DNA of 37,757 nt from Caldifarciminota bacterium (GCA_015492295.1 WGFI01000033.1:1-37757); one strand, 5' to 3'; positions 8,502 through 17,258 are shown, counted from the first letter of the stretch. Numbers and translations are program-made. The notes: generated by a model not told the origin, from the letters alone.

Positions 8502-10167
8502 GTTTGTGTAATCTTACAGGATTTCTCAGCTTTTCCAACGCCTGGGTCTCAAGCTGCCTAACCCTCTCCCTTGTGAGTCCAAGCTCCTCACCCACCTCCT
8601 CCAATGTCCTTGGCTTTTTACCATCAAGACCATACCTCAACTCTATAACCTTCCTTTCCCTTGGACTCAGCATATTCAAGGCTTCGTTTAACCTTTCCCT
8701 AAGACTCTCTATTTTTAGCTCCTCCTCAGCTGACGGTGTCCTGGTATCATAGATTATTTCCCCTAAGGGGGTATCACCGTCTTTGCCTATGGGTTTGTCC
8801 ATGGATATCGGTTCTTTGGCGACTCTCAAAGCTTTTTCAACCTTTTCAATGGGCATTTCAAGATACTCTGCTACTTCCTCAATTGATGGTTGTCTTCCTT
8901 TCTCCTGCAACAGAGCCTTCTGAGCCTTGTTTATCTTCGTTATGGTTTCTATCATATGTATGGGTATTCTAATGGTCCTTGAATGATCAGCAACGGCCCT
9001 GGTTATCGCCTGCCTTATCCACCATGTGGCATAAGTTGAAAACTTGAAACCCCTCTTCCAATCGTACTTATCTATGGCTTTTAAAAGTCCGAGGTTTCCT
9101 TCTTGAATGAGATCACCAAAGTCCAAACCTCTATTCATATACCTTTTGGCTTCACTTATAACTAGTCTAACATTACCCTCGGCGAGTTTATTTCTGGCAA
9201 ATTCGTAAGTTTTGTAAAGTTTTATGAGTCTTTCGGCCGTTTCCTTTGCCTCCTCAAAGGGCTGATTTAGCTCCTTCTCCAACCTTTCAATCCTGTTTTT
9301 TATACTATTTTCAAGTGCTTCGTACTCCCAGATGAAGTTGCTCGCTCCTAATTCTTCAAATATCCTCTTTTCATTTGATAGCCTTTCAAGCTCGGAATAC
9401 AAGGATTTGATCTTTTCAACTCTCTTAATGTATTCGTGGTATATCTCTATGATCTTAGGAAAGAGAGGGGACATCTCCATGATCTTATCAATTATCTCTC
9501 TGTACGCCGTCTCAGCCTCTATCTTCTCCTCCTCCCTGAGTTTTTCCCTTTCAAGCAAATATCTCCTAGCCATAGGCCACCTTGATACCAGATACTCTAT
9601 ACCCCTCGCCAACCTCTTCCTCTCTTTCTGGTTTTTAACCCTATTGGTCCAGTATCCGGGATCAACCTTAAAGATCTCCTCGGCCTGAATTATACCCTTT
9701 TGAGCGAACTGAACGAGCTTCATAAATTTACTCAATCCGAAGTAGGTCATAAGGAGGGTCTTTGTTATCTCCGTTCTTGATGTGTCTATGGTTCTGGCGA
9801 GCTCCAACTCCTCATTTCGTGATAGGAGCCTCATCTCCGCGACTTCCTTCAAGTACGTTCTAACCGGGTCATCTTTATATTCCTTGTCAAGTTGCTCCTC
9901 CTCGGATTGTATTATACTCTCTATCTCCATTTTACGCTTTGTTTTCCGCCTATGAGTTGAAGTCGTCAGATCCTTATCAAACTCCACACCCCTTTCCATG
10001 AGGGCTATCATTATCTCCTCAAGGAGTATATCGTTCTGAACTATATCCGCAGGTAGCTTTTTTATAAGCTCATCAAAGGTGTATGCTCCCCCCTTACTCT
10101 CGGCATCCTTCAATATATCCTCTATAATCTCCAAAATTCCCTTTTTCTTTTTAACCCTCTTAGCCAT
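8470..10167 (-). CDS. rpoD: Primary sigma factor RpoD (sigma-70)
   Basis: All conserved regions are present. A short region 1.1-like helical domain at the N-terminus is followed by region 1.2 ('DPVRTYLKEVAEM'), a long insert, region 2 ('NVRLVISEAKRYMNRGLDF', 'DLIQEGNLGLLKAIDKYDW', 'FSTYATWWIRQAI'), region 3 and region 4 ('LSPRERKVIELRYG', 'TLEEVGEELGLTRERVRQ'). This is the housekeeping sigma that recognises -35 and -10 boxes, so it should read the TATAAT/TAAAAT elements seen throughout the window. The start ATG at 10167 has a strong AAGGAGG upstream; a TTG three bases earlier is less likely. It overlaps the dnaG stop by one base (TGATG). dnaG-rpoD order matches the classic macromolecular synthesis operon. 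Confidence 0.97.
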   Translation of the reverse strand: MAKRVKKKKGILEIIEDILKDAESKGGAYTFDELIKKLPADIVQNDILLEEIMIALMERGVEFDKDLTTSTHRRKTKRKMEIESIIQSEEEQLDKEYKDDPVRTYLKEVAEMRLLSRNEELELARTIDTSRTEITKTLLMTYFGLSKFMKLVQFAQKGIIQAEEIFKVDPGYWTNRVKNQKERKRLARGIEYLVSRWPMARRYLLEREKLREEEKIEAETAYREIIDKIMEMSPLFPKIIEIYHEYIKRVEKIKSLYSELERLSNEKRIFEELGASNFIWEYEALENSIKNRIERLEKELNQPFEEAKETAERLIKLYKTYEFARNKLAEGNVRLVISEAKRYMNRGLDFGDLIQEGNLGLLKAIDKYDWKRGFKFSTYATWWIRQAITRAVADHSRTIRIPIHMIETITKINKAQKALLQEKGRQPSIEEVAEYLEMPIEKVEKALRVAKEPISMDKPIGKDGDTPLGEIIYDTRTPSAEEELKIESLRERLNEALNMLSPRERKVIELRYGLDGKKPRTLEEVGEELGLTRERVRQLETQALEKLRNPVRLHKLGRFKDLEEI

Positions 10168-11723
10168 CAACTACACACCTCCTTTTTTAAATTATAAAAC
10201 TCCAAAAGCGCTTTAATATCCTTATTCACGGATCTCCTCTTACCGTCCATCTCAAACTCAAAAAGCAACCTTTTTAGTATATCAAAAACTTCCTCTTTAC
10301 TTACATTCATACTTTGAATCAAACCCGCTTCTTCGGGTTTTAAAGTCTCAAAGAATTCAGCGAAGCTCACACCAGACTTTATAAAATGCTCAATTCTGTG
10401 TTGAAGCGATGTCTTTGAATCCATATTCGCCAGAATGTCCAGAATCAGATCGTTAAAACCGTAGGCATATCCAAGAATCAGGATCTTATCAAGGTTGGGC
10501 AGTGATGTGTTGGGTTTTGATGGGATTATACTCTCGTTTTCCCCTTTTAAAGTTATATCGGTCCCAGCCCAGGATCTCAGTTCGGCCAGATAGTAATCGG
10601 CAAGATTCTCATCCTTCTTCCTAAGTATGCTAATAAATTTCTTAGCCTTTGATAGTCTCTCCGCAAACAGTTGAGGATCGTTAGGCCTATCCTTTAAGAT
10701 AAACCTAAAACCTTGCACATCCTCAGGCAATCTATCATTTTTGATTATATAACTCGCTGGATCCTCCCCTTCGGGTAGCACAATCACATAAGGATCCATA
10801 CCAACGCCTACCAAGGAGAATATATGATTTTCAGCCGCCTTTATTCCGGATTCATCCCCATCCGGAATGATAACAACCTTTTTAGCGAACCTGTACATCT
10901 TCTCCCCTTGTTTCTCTGTTAATGCTGTACCCATAACCCCCACGGTATTTTTATATCCTTTCTGATGCATAAGTATAACATCCATATAACCTTCAACCAG
11001 GTAAAAGTATCCCAATTCTCGTGCGTGTTTTTTGGCTACATGGAGCCCATATAGAACTTCCGATTTTTTGAAAATTGGAGACTCAGGACCGTTTAAATAC
11101 TTCGGACCTTTTTCATCAAGGGATCTTCCAGCGAAAGAAACTATTCTACCAGTTAGATCCTTTATAGGAAATATCACCCTATGGTGAAATCTATCATAAA
11201 TTTCCCTACTCGTATTCACACCCAAACCGCTTAATATTAGATTCTCCGTGGTAAAACCTTTGTTGATTAGGAATCTTATGAGTTCGTACTTGTCAGGAGA
11301 GAATCCCAGTTCCCACTCCGCTATACTTTCCATATTTAAACCTCTACCTTTCAGGTAATCAACCACATATCTGTGTTTTAGAAGCTGCAATTTGTAAAAT
11401 CTTGAAGCCTCATTGAGCAATTCATGGATGAGCGGATAATTCTTTTGATCATAATGATCCGCGGCCCTTATATCCAAACCGAATTCTTCGGCTAAGGTTA
11501 AAAAGGCCTCCCTCTTGGTTATACCTTCAATTTCGGATAGAAATGTTATAGCATTACCCGAAGACCCACAGCCGAAACAGTGATAAACCCCTTTCTCAGG
11601 ATCCACATAAAAACTTGGTGTTTTCTCTTTGTGAAACGGACATAAACCAACATACTGTGACCCCCTCCTCTTTAACTTTACATATCTCTCAACGACCTTT
11701 AATATATCTATTTTCTCAATCAC
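10167..11723 (-). CDS. dnaG: DNA primase DnaG
   Basis: The N-terminus carries the CHC2 zinc motif (C28, H31, C49, C52 in 'CPFHKEKTPSF' and 'HCFGCG'). The central part has the DnaG catalytic core, with 'FPIKDLTGRIVSFAGRSL' and a Toprim segment 'YLVEGYMDVILMHQKG' followed by 'PDGDESG'. DnaG makes RNA primers at the replication fork and binds DnaB through its C-terminal helical domain, here about 100 weakly conserved residues. At 518 residues it is a little short. The GTG start at 11723 lacks a Shine-Dalgarno sequence. Upstream in-frame codons (ISDIIEWV) resemble the normal DnaG N-terminus, so translation may begin earlier at a non-standard codon. Confidence 0.95.
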   Translation of the reverse strand: MIEKIDILKVVERYVKLKRRGSQYVGLCPFHKEKTPSFYVDPEKGVYHCFGCGSSGNAITFLSEIEGITKREAFLTLAEEFGLDIRAADHYDQKNYPLIHELLNEASRFYKLQLLKHRYVVDYLKGRGLNMESIAEWELGFSPDKYELIRFLINKGFTTENLILSGLGVNTSREIYDRFHHRVIFPIKDLTGRIVSFAGRSLDEKGPKYLNGPESPIFKKSEVLYGLHVAKKHARELGYFYLVEGYMDVILMHQKGYKNTVGVMGTALTEKQGEKMYRFAKKVVIIPDGDESGIKAAENHIFSLVGVGMDPYVIVLPEGEDPASYIIKNDRLPEDVQGFRFILKDRPNDPQLFAERLSKAKKFISILRKKDENLADYYLAELRSWAGTDITLKGENESIIPSKPNTSLPNLDKILILGYAYGFNDLILDILANMDSKTSLQHRIEHFIKSGVSFAEFFETLKPEEAGLIQSMNVSKEEVFDILKRLLFEFEMDGKRRSVNKDIKALLEFYNLKKEVCS

Positions 11724-11754
11724 CCATTCAATTATGTCTGAAATGAGACTCGTG

Positions 11755-12021
11755 TCAAGTAGTATCCTCGGAACTGTGATTCTGACTCATACGATTCTTC
11801 ATATCCATAACCACCTCGTTAAAGGCATCCTCAAATTTGAGTATATCCTCTTCAAACACTATAACCCTCGTTCTTTTGATCGTTCCATCCTTCTCTCTCC
11901 TCTTCTCGGATATCGCTATGTACATATCCCCCTTCTTATTTTTTTTGATATCTATAAAATACACCCTTCTTCCCGCTTTAACCTTGCGCGTATAAAGTGA
12001 ATCATCCTTCCTCTGTTCCAT
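11755..12021 (-). CDS. DUF3276 / PUR-type nucleic-acid-binding protein
   Basis: The core '[20 protein letters not shown]' followed by '[15 protein letters not shown]' and '[19 protein letters not shown]' has the beta-beta-beta-beta-alpha arrangement of the DUF3276 family, a bacterial PUR-alpha-like domain. PUR repeats bind single-stranded DNA or RNA. Borrelia and Bacteroidetes members are single-repeat dimers. Placement between recA and dnaG fits a role on single-stranded DNA. ATG 12021 is chosen because AGGGGGTG lies 6 nt upstream; a GTG at 12027 would fall inside that sequence. The start overlaps the end of recA by 20 nt, so translation is coupled. The family call rests on pattern, not on a search. 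Confidence 0.75.
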   Translation of the reverse strand: MEQRKDDSLYTRKVKAGRRVYFIDIKKNKKGDMYIAISEKRREKDGTIKRTRVIVFEEDILKFEDAFNEVVMDMKNRMSQNHSSEDTT

Positions 12022-13042
12022 GATCACCCCCTTTTTGGTTCAAACCTTTAAAAATCTCGTTTTCTAAACTTTGTAAAATTTCGGCATTTTCCTTCAAAAA
12101 CCCCAAGGATTTATCCCTACCCTGCCCCAATTGAGTATCTCCATAATAGTACCAGGATCCGGATTTCGTTATTATCCCCCTTTTGACAGCCAAGTCAAAA
12201 ATCTCACCTACGCGATTTATCCCCTTACCGTACAATAAATCAAACTGAGCCTCTCTATAAGGCGGAGCCACCTTGTTTTTGACCACTTTGGCTTTCACAA
12301 CATGCCCAATTATGTTGTTGTCCTTATCTTTCAATGTTTCACCTCTTCTAACCTCAATGCGAACCGATGCGTAAAACTTCAAAGCTCTACCACCGGGTGT
12401 GGTTTCGGGATTACCAAACATTATACCGATCTTTTCCCTAACTTGATTTATAAATATAACTACGGCTTTCGTGTTTGATATATCTGAGGAAAGCATCCTC
12501 AAAGCTTTGGACATCAATCTCGCCTGCAATCCCATCTGTTGATCCTCTATACTTCCTTCAATTTCAGCCTTTGGAACCAGCGCAGCAACCGAATCCACTA
12601 CGACTATATCCACCGCTCCTGATCTTACAAACCTGGCGACTATATCCAACGCTTGCTCACCGTAATCAGGTTGGCTTATTATGAAATTTTCTTTGGTATT
12701 TATACCCAACGATTGCGCGTACTCCTCATTGAAAGCGTGCTCCGCATCCACGAATAACGCAACTCCCCCTCTCTTTTGAGCCTCGGCTATAGCCAAAAGT
12801 GCCAAAGTGGTCTTACCCGATGATTCCGCTCCGAAGATCTCTATTATCCTACCCCTTGGATACCCACCGACTCCTAAGGCTAAATCCAAACTGATGGAAC
12901 CTGAAGGTATAACCTCAGTCTTTAAAGATGTGGCTTCATCAAGGGTCATAACTACCCCTGGACCGTAGGTTTTGGTAACCTCTTTTATAGTAGCTTCCAA
13001 CAATTTCTTTTTAACTTTATTTTCATCCTCTTTCCGTGCCAT
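12002..13042 (-). CDS. recA: Recombinase RecA
   Basis: This is a full-length RecA of 346 residues: Walker A GAESSGKT (71-78), 'FVDAEHAF', Walker B '[14 protein letters not shown]', '[16 protein letters not shown]', the L2 loop '[20 protein letters not shown]', and a lysine/glycine-containing C-terminal domain. RecA coats single-stranded DNA, drives homologous pairing and stimulates LexA self-cleavage. It is the first gene of a leftward operon. Unlike many genes here it has a real 5' leader: GAGGAGG lies about 5 nt before the ATG, and a TAAAAT lies 22 nt before the ATG. A CTCGCGAG palindrome sits between them. Confidence 0.97.
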   Translation of the reverse strand: MARKEDENKVKKKLLEATIKEVTKTYGPGVVMTLDEATSLKTEVIPSGSISLDLALGVGGYPRGRIIEIFGAESSGKTTLALLAIAEAQKRGGVALFVDAEHAFNEEYAQSLGINTKENFIISQPDYGEQALDIVARFVRSGAVDIVVVDSVAALVPKAEIEGSIEDQQMGLQARLMSKALRMLSSDISNTKAVVIFINQVREKIGIMFGNPETTPGGRALKFYASVRIEVRRGETLKDKDNNIIGHVVKAKVVKNKVAPPYREAQFDLLYGKGINRVGEIFDLAVKRGIITKSGSWYYYGDTQLGQGRDKSLGFLKENAEILQSLENEIFKGLNQKGGDHGTEEG

Positions 13043-13064
13043 ACATACCTCCTCGCGAGAATAT

Positions 13065-13070
13065 ATTTTA
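13065..13070 (-). promoter_or_regulatory. -10-like TAAAAT of recA
   Basis: Read leftward, TAAAAT ends 22 nt before the recA ATG. That predicts a short 5' leader that includes CTCGCGAG (13052-13059) and the GAGGAGG ribosome-binding site. No good -35 hexamer is visible. Confidence 0.4.
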
Positions 13071-13308
13071 AAGTTGATTTATATTCCGCTGAGCATCCTT
13101 TTATGGACCTAAAATCGTCTTTAATACAATGTTTTATCGTTATAATTGAGGATATATATTTATCGTTATTATAGGCAAATTTCAATCAATTTTTGGAAGT
13201 GAATGTGATAGTATTTGAATCAATCATATATCTTTTGTTCAATAATTATTGGGATTTTATCTTATTAAATGATATATAAAATGTAAAATTTTAGTATGCA
13301 ATTTTCCC

Positions 13309-13338
13309 TTGACATACAACTAAATACTACCGTATAAT
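13309..13338 (+). promoter_or_regulatory. Consensus sigma-70 promoter of murB (TTGACA-18-TATAAT), leaderless
   Basis: TTGACA (13309-13314) and TATAAT (13333-13338) are both perfect and are separated by 18 nt. The ATG of murB is only 11 nt beyond the -10 box, so the transcript should start within about 0-5 nt of the start codon. There is no room for a Shine-Dalgarno sequence and none is present. Confidence 0.85.
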
Positions 13339-13349
13339 TCTCAGACTTC

Positions 13350-14201
13350 ATGAAGATAATGGAAAATGTTCCGTTGAGAGACTATACGACTTTTAAACTG
13401 GGGGGACCCGCAAGGTATTTTGTGGAATGTTATAAAGTTGAAGATGTCCAAAGGGCCGTAAGATTTGCCATTGATAAGAACCTACCCATATTGCCTCTCG
13501 GCGCGGGATCGGATATATTGGTTTCCGATAGGGGTTTCTACGGTGTAGTTATAAGAACTTTTCATCTAAGAAAGACAAAAATAGTAGATGACAGGGTTTA
13601 TTTGGGTTCCGGGGAACCCTTACCTAAGGTTGCGAAGGACTTGTCCAAGGAGGGATTATCGGGTTTTGAATATATGGTGGGAATTCCAGGCACCATAGGT
13701 GGGGGTATAGCTAAAAACGCAGGAGCGCATGGTAAGGAGATAAAGGATATATTAAGAAAGGTATGGGTCGTTGATGCGGAAGGCGAAGTTCGCGAGATTT
13801 CGGCGAACGATATAAATCTAAGGTACCGAGATTCGGATATATCAAAGTTCGGCATAATCGTAGAGGCGGAGTTCAACTTAACGAGTGATGACCCGAGAAA
13901 TATCCAACTCAGAATGAGCGAATTCATAAAGTACCGTGAGGACACACAACCTTGGAAGAACCGCACAGCTGGATGCATGTTTAAAAATCCGAAGGATTAT
14001 TACGCAGGAAAGCTCATAGAGGAGGCAGGATTGAAGGGTTTTCGTATAGGAGGTGTTAAAGTGTCCGAAAAGCACGCGAATTTCTTTGAGAATATAGGAG
14101 GCACAGCGGACGATGCTATAAAGCTGATAGAATATGTTAGAAAACGCGTTTATGAGGTTTTTAAAATAGAACTGGAGGTTGAAGTTGTTGTCGTACAATA
14201 A
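13350..14201 (+). CDS. murB: UDP-N-acetylenolpyruvoylglucosamine reductase MurB
   Basis: MurB reduces UDP-GlcNAc-enolpyruvate to UDP-MurNAc in peptidoglycan synthesis, using FAD and NADPH. Visible motifs are 'TTFKLGGPA', 'LPLGAGSDILVSDRG' (FAD pyrophosphate loop), 'GIPGTIGGGIAKNAGAHGKE', 'YRDS' with R160, and 'AGCMFKNP'. The length of 283 and lack of the extra Tyr loop make it the short (type II) form. The residue that protonates the substrate is usually Ser in 'GS.FKNP'; here it is C209, a substitution known in some bacterial MurBs. The gene begins a cluster with ftsA, ftsZ and ftsX, and overlaps the next gene by 17 nt. It is transcribed from the strongest promoter in the window, apparently as a leaderless message. 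Confidence 0.95.
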   Translation: MKIMENVPLRDYTTFKLGGPARYFVECYKVEDVQRAVRFAIDKNLPILPLGAGSDILVSDRGFYGVVIRTFHLRKTKIVDDRVYLGSGEPLPKVAKDLSKEGLSGFEYMVGIPGTIGGGIAKNAGAHGKEIKDILRKVWVVDAEGEVREISANDINLRYRDSDISKFGIIVEAEFNLTSDDPRNIQLRMSEFIKYREDTQPWKNRTAGCMFKNPKDYYAGKLIEEAGLKGFRIGGVKVSEKHANFFENIGGTADDAIKLIEYVRKRVYEVFKIELEVEVVVVQ

Positions 14202-15363
14202 TAACGGTTTAAATGATAAATTTATATTGGTTGATGTGGGGGCTTATAGGGTTAAATCCATGATATGGGGTGAGGAGATAAAACCGATAGAATTAAAGAG
14301 TGTGGGCTTTAAAAGGGGTTATGTGGATGATGCTGAGGGGTTGTTGGAGTGTTTGAAGGGATTATTTGAGGAAATCTTAAAGGTGTATGATAAAGGTGTT
14401 AGAGGTGTTCCCGTAGTATTCACAGTTTCGTTTAAAGATATGAAGTTCTTAAAGGAAAGCATAGAGATCTCCTGCTCACCCAAGGTAAGTAAAAATCATA
14501 TCGGCAAAATCGCGAAAGGCCTTGAATCCAAGGTTTTAAATAAGGAAGATGGTGAAATTATTTTCTCACGCATAGTGCGATATGAGATAAACAGTCCCGA
14601 TGGAACTAAAAGGGAAGTATCCAATCCCATAGGACTGAATGCCAAAACCATAACCGCGGATGCCGTGTTCGCCTTGGTTCCAAGGGGTGTATATGATGAT
14701 CTGATGGATGTTATAAGAAGACTGAAAGGTATATTTGGTTTTGGGAAGATACATATATACGATTCCTCCATAGTTATGAGTTATGGAATATCTTCCCTGG
14801 AAAATCTGGAAAACTTCATAAATATGGATATAGGACATACGAGTATAAGGATCGTGGAGATGAGAGAAGGAGAGATAGAGGATTACAGACATATAAGCGG
14901 AGGCGGAATATCCCTTATAAACAGACTTTCAAACCTCGGAATACAACCTACGGACATGGAGAAGGTACTCTATGAGATATTCATCAAAGGAAGACACCCC
15001 ACCGTTAGCGTTGGTAAGACCAGCATAAATTCCACTATGGTCGTTGAAAGCATAAGGGAATACTTTCGTGAGACGCTAAGTAATATATTTATGGGAAACC
15101 TTATGAGTACAACTTTCTGTGGAGGATTTCTAAACTTGGGTGAAAGTTTTAAGGATCTCCTTGAAACCGCCTTACATAGGGATATTCATTTACCATCCAA
15201 GGATGGACTCATATATACCTTAAACGGTGTTAGGAGTTTTATGAAGAAAGCATACTATAAGGAGAAAACGAGCTTCAAGTCCTCGGGGGAGAGTATATTT
15301 TCTCGCATAGGATTTGCGATTATGGACTTTATAAATAAAGAGATCTTAGGAAAGGAGGATTGA
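14185..15363 (+). CDS. ftsA: FtsA-like cell-division ATPase
   Basis: The protein has an actin-like layout, though divergent. A phosphate-1 segment 'FILVDVGAYRVKSMIWG' is followed by a 1C-like domain, 'SNPIGLNAKTITADAVFALVP', which matches FtsA's SHS2 segment. A phosphate-2 segment 'NFINMDIGHTSIRIV' follows, then 'SGGGISL'. The C-terminus 'FSRIGFAIMDFINKEIL' looks like the amphipathic helix that ties FtsA to the membrane. Its place directly before ftsZ supports FtsA over the related PilM. GGAGG at 14174-14178 sets the start. It abuts TTG 14179, so TTG 14185 (6 nt spacing) or TTG 14188 is more likely. It overlaps the end of murB. Confidence 0.8.
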   Translation: MLSYNNNGLNDKFILVDVGAYRVKSMIWGEEIKPIELKSVGFKRGYVDDAEGLLECLKGLFEEILKVYDKGVRGVPVVFTVSFKDMKFLKESIEISCSPKVSKNHIGKIAKGLESKVLNKEDGEIIFSRIVRYEINSPDGTKREVSNPIGLNAKTITADAVFALVPRGVYDDLMDVIRRLKGIFGFGKIHIYDSSIVMSYGISSLENLENFINMDIGHTSIRIVEMREGEIEDYRHISGGGISLINRLSNLGIQPTDMEKVLYEIFIKGRHPTVSVGKTSINSTMVVESIREYFRETLSNIFMGNLMSTTFCGGFLNLGESFKDLLETALHRDIHLPSKDGLIYTLNGVRSFMKKAYYKEKTSFKSSGESIFSRIGFAIMDFINKEILGKED

Positions 15364-15365
15364 CC

Positions 15366-16421
15366 ATGGAGACAAAGATACTCGTTATAGGCATAGGGGG
15401 GGCAGGTTGCAGCGTGGTTGATAAGGTCGCTTTAAGTATAAAAGATTACGACTATATAAACAATATAAGGTTGGTAGCGACAAACACGGATAGACAGAAT
15501 CTTATAAATATGAAAGCAGTGGAAGAAACCATAACGCTTGGCAAAGGAAGGGGTGCAGGTTCCGATCCTGAGCGTGGAAAGAGATTGGCGGAGGAGGCTA
15601 TAAATTCCGGTGCATTTGATAAGTTAGCGTTTGATGAAGAGATAACCTACGATCTCATAATAGCCGTTGCGGGACTCGGTGGAGGTACGGGCACAGGAGC
15701 GGGTCCAGTAGTTCTTTCACATCTTAAAAGACTTTTTGAAGATTCCACCGTTTTATCCGTGCTTATACTTCCGGATAAGGATGAGTATGGACAAAAGAGT
15801 GAAATAGTTAATAGGGGTCTCGTGGAATTCTACCATGTGAGTGATGCAATAACCATCATAGACAACGCTGAGGTTGTTGATCTATCAAAACCGATCGCTG
15901 AAGCCTATGATGGGGCGAACGAGTTTATAAAGAACCTGATAGTAACCATTCTGGATATATGTGAGAGATACGGGAATCCAAACATAGATTTCGCCGATGT
16001 TGAAAATGTTTTTCTAAAGTCAAATCAATCATCCAAATTCGTCTTTATAGGCTCGCTTGAATTTCCAACCCCTCCTGAAACCAGTGATATACCTCAGAAG
16101 TTGAGCGTTATGAAAAAGCAAACGGCCGTGACGAGCTTTAGAGGGGCGAATAATCTGTTGATAGGTTTCTTTCATTCAGGCAAGCTGAGCGCGGAAAAAT
16201 CAAGAGATATAACCGAACTCATAAAATCTGAGATAGTTCAGGGTGGAAAACCCCCTTATATAAAACGGGGAGATTATATATTTCCGGATATGAAATCTCA
16301 GGTTAAGATAGGATTGGTTATAGGAGGAGTTCAAGTGGATCCTCGTATATGGAAGCCCATAAAGGAAGGTTTAGAGGTTAATAAACTGTTGAAGGGTGTC
16401 CTAGATGAAGGAAACTCTTAG
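15366..16421 (+). CDS. ftsZ: Cell-division GTPase FtsZ
   Basis: From the ATG at 15366 the protein has 351 residues. It shows GIGGAG (9-14), the tubulin/FtsZ signature GGGTGTG (105-111) and the T7 synergy loop with N206, D208 and D211. These residues bind GTP and complete the active site of the neighbouring subunit. FtsZ forms the septal ring. AAGGAGG at 15352-15358 is well spaced from this ATG; a TTG six bases earlier is not favoured. The sequence diverges in the C-terminal half, and the protein ends soon after the globular domain, without a long linker or the usual 'D.P.F.R' peptide that binds FtsA. Its 3' end overlaps ftsX by 17 nt. Confidence 0.93.
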   Translation: METKILVIGIGGAGCSVVDKVALSIKDYDYINNIRLVATNTDRQNLINMKAVEETITLGKGRGAGSDPERGKRLAEEAINSGAFDKLAFDEEITYDLIIAVAGLGGGTGTGAGPVVLSHLKRLFEDSTVLSVLILPDKDEYGQKSEIVNRGLVEFYHVSDAITIIDNAEVVDLSKPIAEAYDGANEFIKNLIVTILDICERYGNPNIDFADVENVFLKSNQSSKFVFIGSLEFPTPPETSDIPQKLSVMKKQTAVTSFRGANNLLIGFFHSGKLSAEKSRDITELIKSEIVQGGKPPYIKRGDYIFPDMKSQVKIGLVIGGVQVDPRIWKPIKEGLEVNKLLKGVLDEGNS

Positions 16422-17235
16422 GGCATTTATAGTGGGTTCTTATAGGAGTTTCTTTACGATAGCGGGGATAACCCTTTCCCTTATGGCAGCGTTTATGATG
16501 TTTAACCTCCTCTTGGTATCCTATTCAATGTACAACGATGTTAGGAAAGATATAAGATTTGAGATATTTCCAAAGGGTGATCCGAAGGTTATAAGGGAGA
16601 GGTTAAAGATCATAGGCGGAATCAAGGATGTTCATATAATATCCGGCGAGCAAGCTAGACGGGAGTTCCTCAAATTCTACCCACAGTTTAAAAGCCTTGT
16701 AAATGAACTCGGTGATGAGGTATTTTATACCATAATAAGGGCTTACCCGGATGAACACTGGAAGGAATCGGGATTCTTAGACATGATGGCGGAAAAGATC
16801 AAGCTGGTTGAGGGAGTTGGTGGGGTGTATTATGGGAAGAAATGGTTGGAATCGGCATCAACCTTCTTTAAGGTTATTCTGACTATGGTTATAATAGTTA
16901 TGGTTATAACGATTTCAATAACCTTAGTAATATCTTTCTACACCGTAAGATTCGTGGTATCAAACAGAAAAGTGTATGTTGATATTCTTCGGTTAGCCGG
17001 TGTATCCCCTTTTAGACTGAGAATTCCCTACATCATACTTTCAATAATATACAGTCTTACCTCATGGATCTTGGCGACCTCACTGTCATCTTACATATTG
17101 AATAGGTTTGGAACGCTATCAAAGTTCTATGCGGAAAATATTGTACTTTACGCTGTATTTCTGTTTCTGGTCATGTTATCATGCGTTATGGGCGCATTGC
17201 AAGCTTTAAGGGATATAGAAAGGGGAGTGCCGTAG
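16405..17235 (+). CDS. ftsX: Cell-division ABC permease FtsX
   Basis: FtsX topology is clear. A cytoplasmic start leads into a first membrane segment (residues about 15-40), then an extracytoplasmic domain of about 115 residues containing a 'KDVHIISGEQARREF' segment like the ECD of FtsX. Three more membrane segments follow (about 155-185, 205-230 and 245-265). In FtsEX the ATPase FtsE drives conformational changes that activate wall hydrolases at the septum. Here ftsX follows ftsZ, overlapping it by 17 nt, and no ftsE is beside it. The likely partner is the ATPase gene at 24179-24844. Confidence 0.85.
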   Translation: MKETLRAFIVGSYRSFFTIAGITLSLMAAFMMFNLLLVSYSMYNDVRKDIRFEIFPKGDPKVIRERLKIIGGIKDVHIISGEQARREFLKFYPQFKSLVNELGDEVFYTIIRAYPDEHWKESGFLDMMAEKIKLVEGVGGVYYGKKWLESASTFFKVILTMVIIVMVITISITLVISFYTVRFVVSNRKVYVDILRLAGVSPFRLRIPYIILSIIYSLTSWILATSLSSYILNRFGTLSKFYAENIVLYAVFLFLVMLSCVMGALQALRDIERGVP

Positions 17236-17258
17236 ATCATAGTTTAACGCTTCACCCT

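Larger units (their letters stand above)
13043..13349. other. Divergent AT-rich intergenic region between recA and murB
   Basis: These 307 bases hold the promoters of the leftward recA operon and the rightward murB-division cluster. The right end carries the best -35/-10 promoter in the window. The middle (about 13080-13300) is very AT-rich, with many ATAT, TTAT and AAAT runs and no gene. It could be a regulatory or curved region. I saw no clear LexA-box pair or DnaA-box cluster. Confidence 0.6.

Noticed and set aside
8470..13042. recA-dnaG-rpoD proximity as a sign of the replication origin
   Set aside because: No dnaA, gyrB or DnaA-box cluster is present. dnaG-rpoD belongs to the macromolecular synthesis operon, which is not tied to the origin.
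12985..13185. 66-residue minus-strand frame across the recA promoter
   Set aside because: It lies in AT-rich intergenic DNA and overlaps the recA start in another frame; there is no sign of selection or a start signal.
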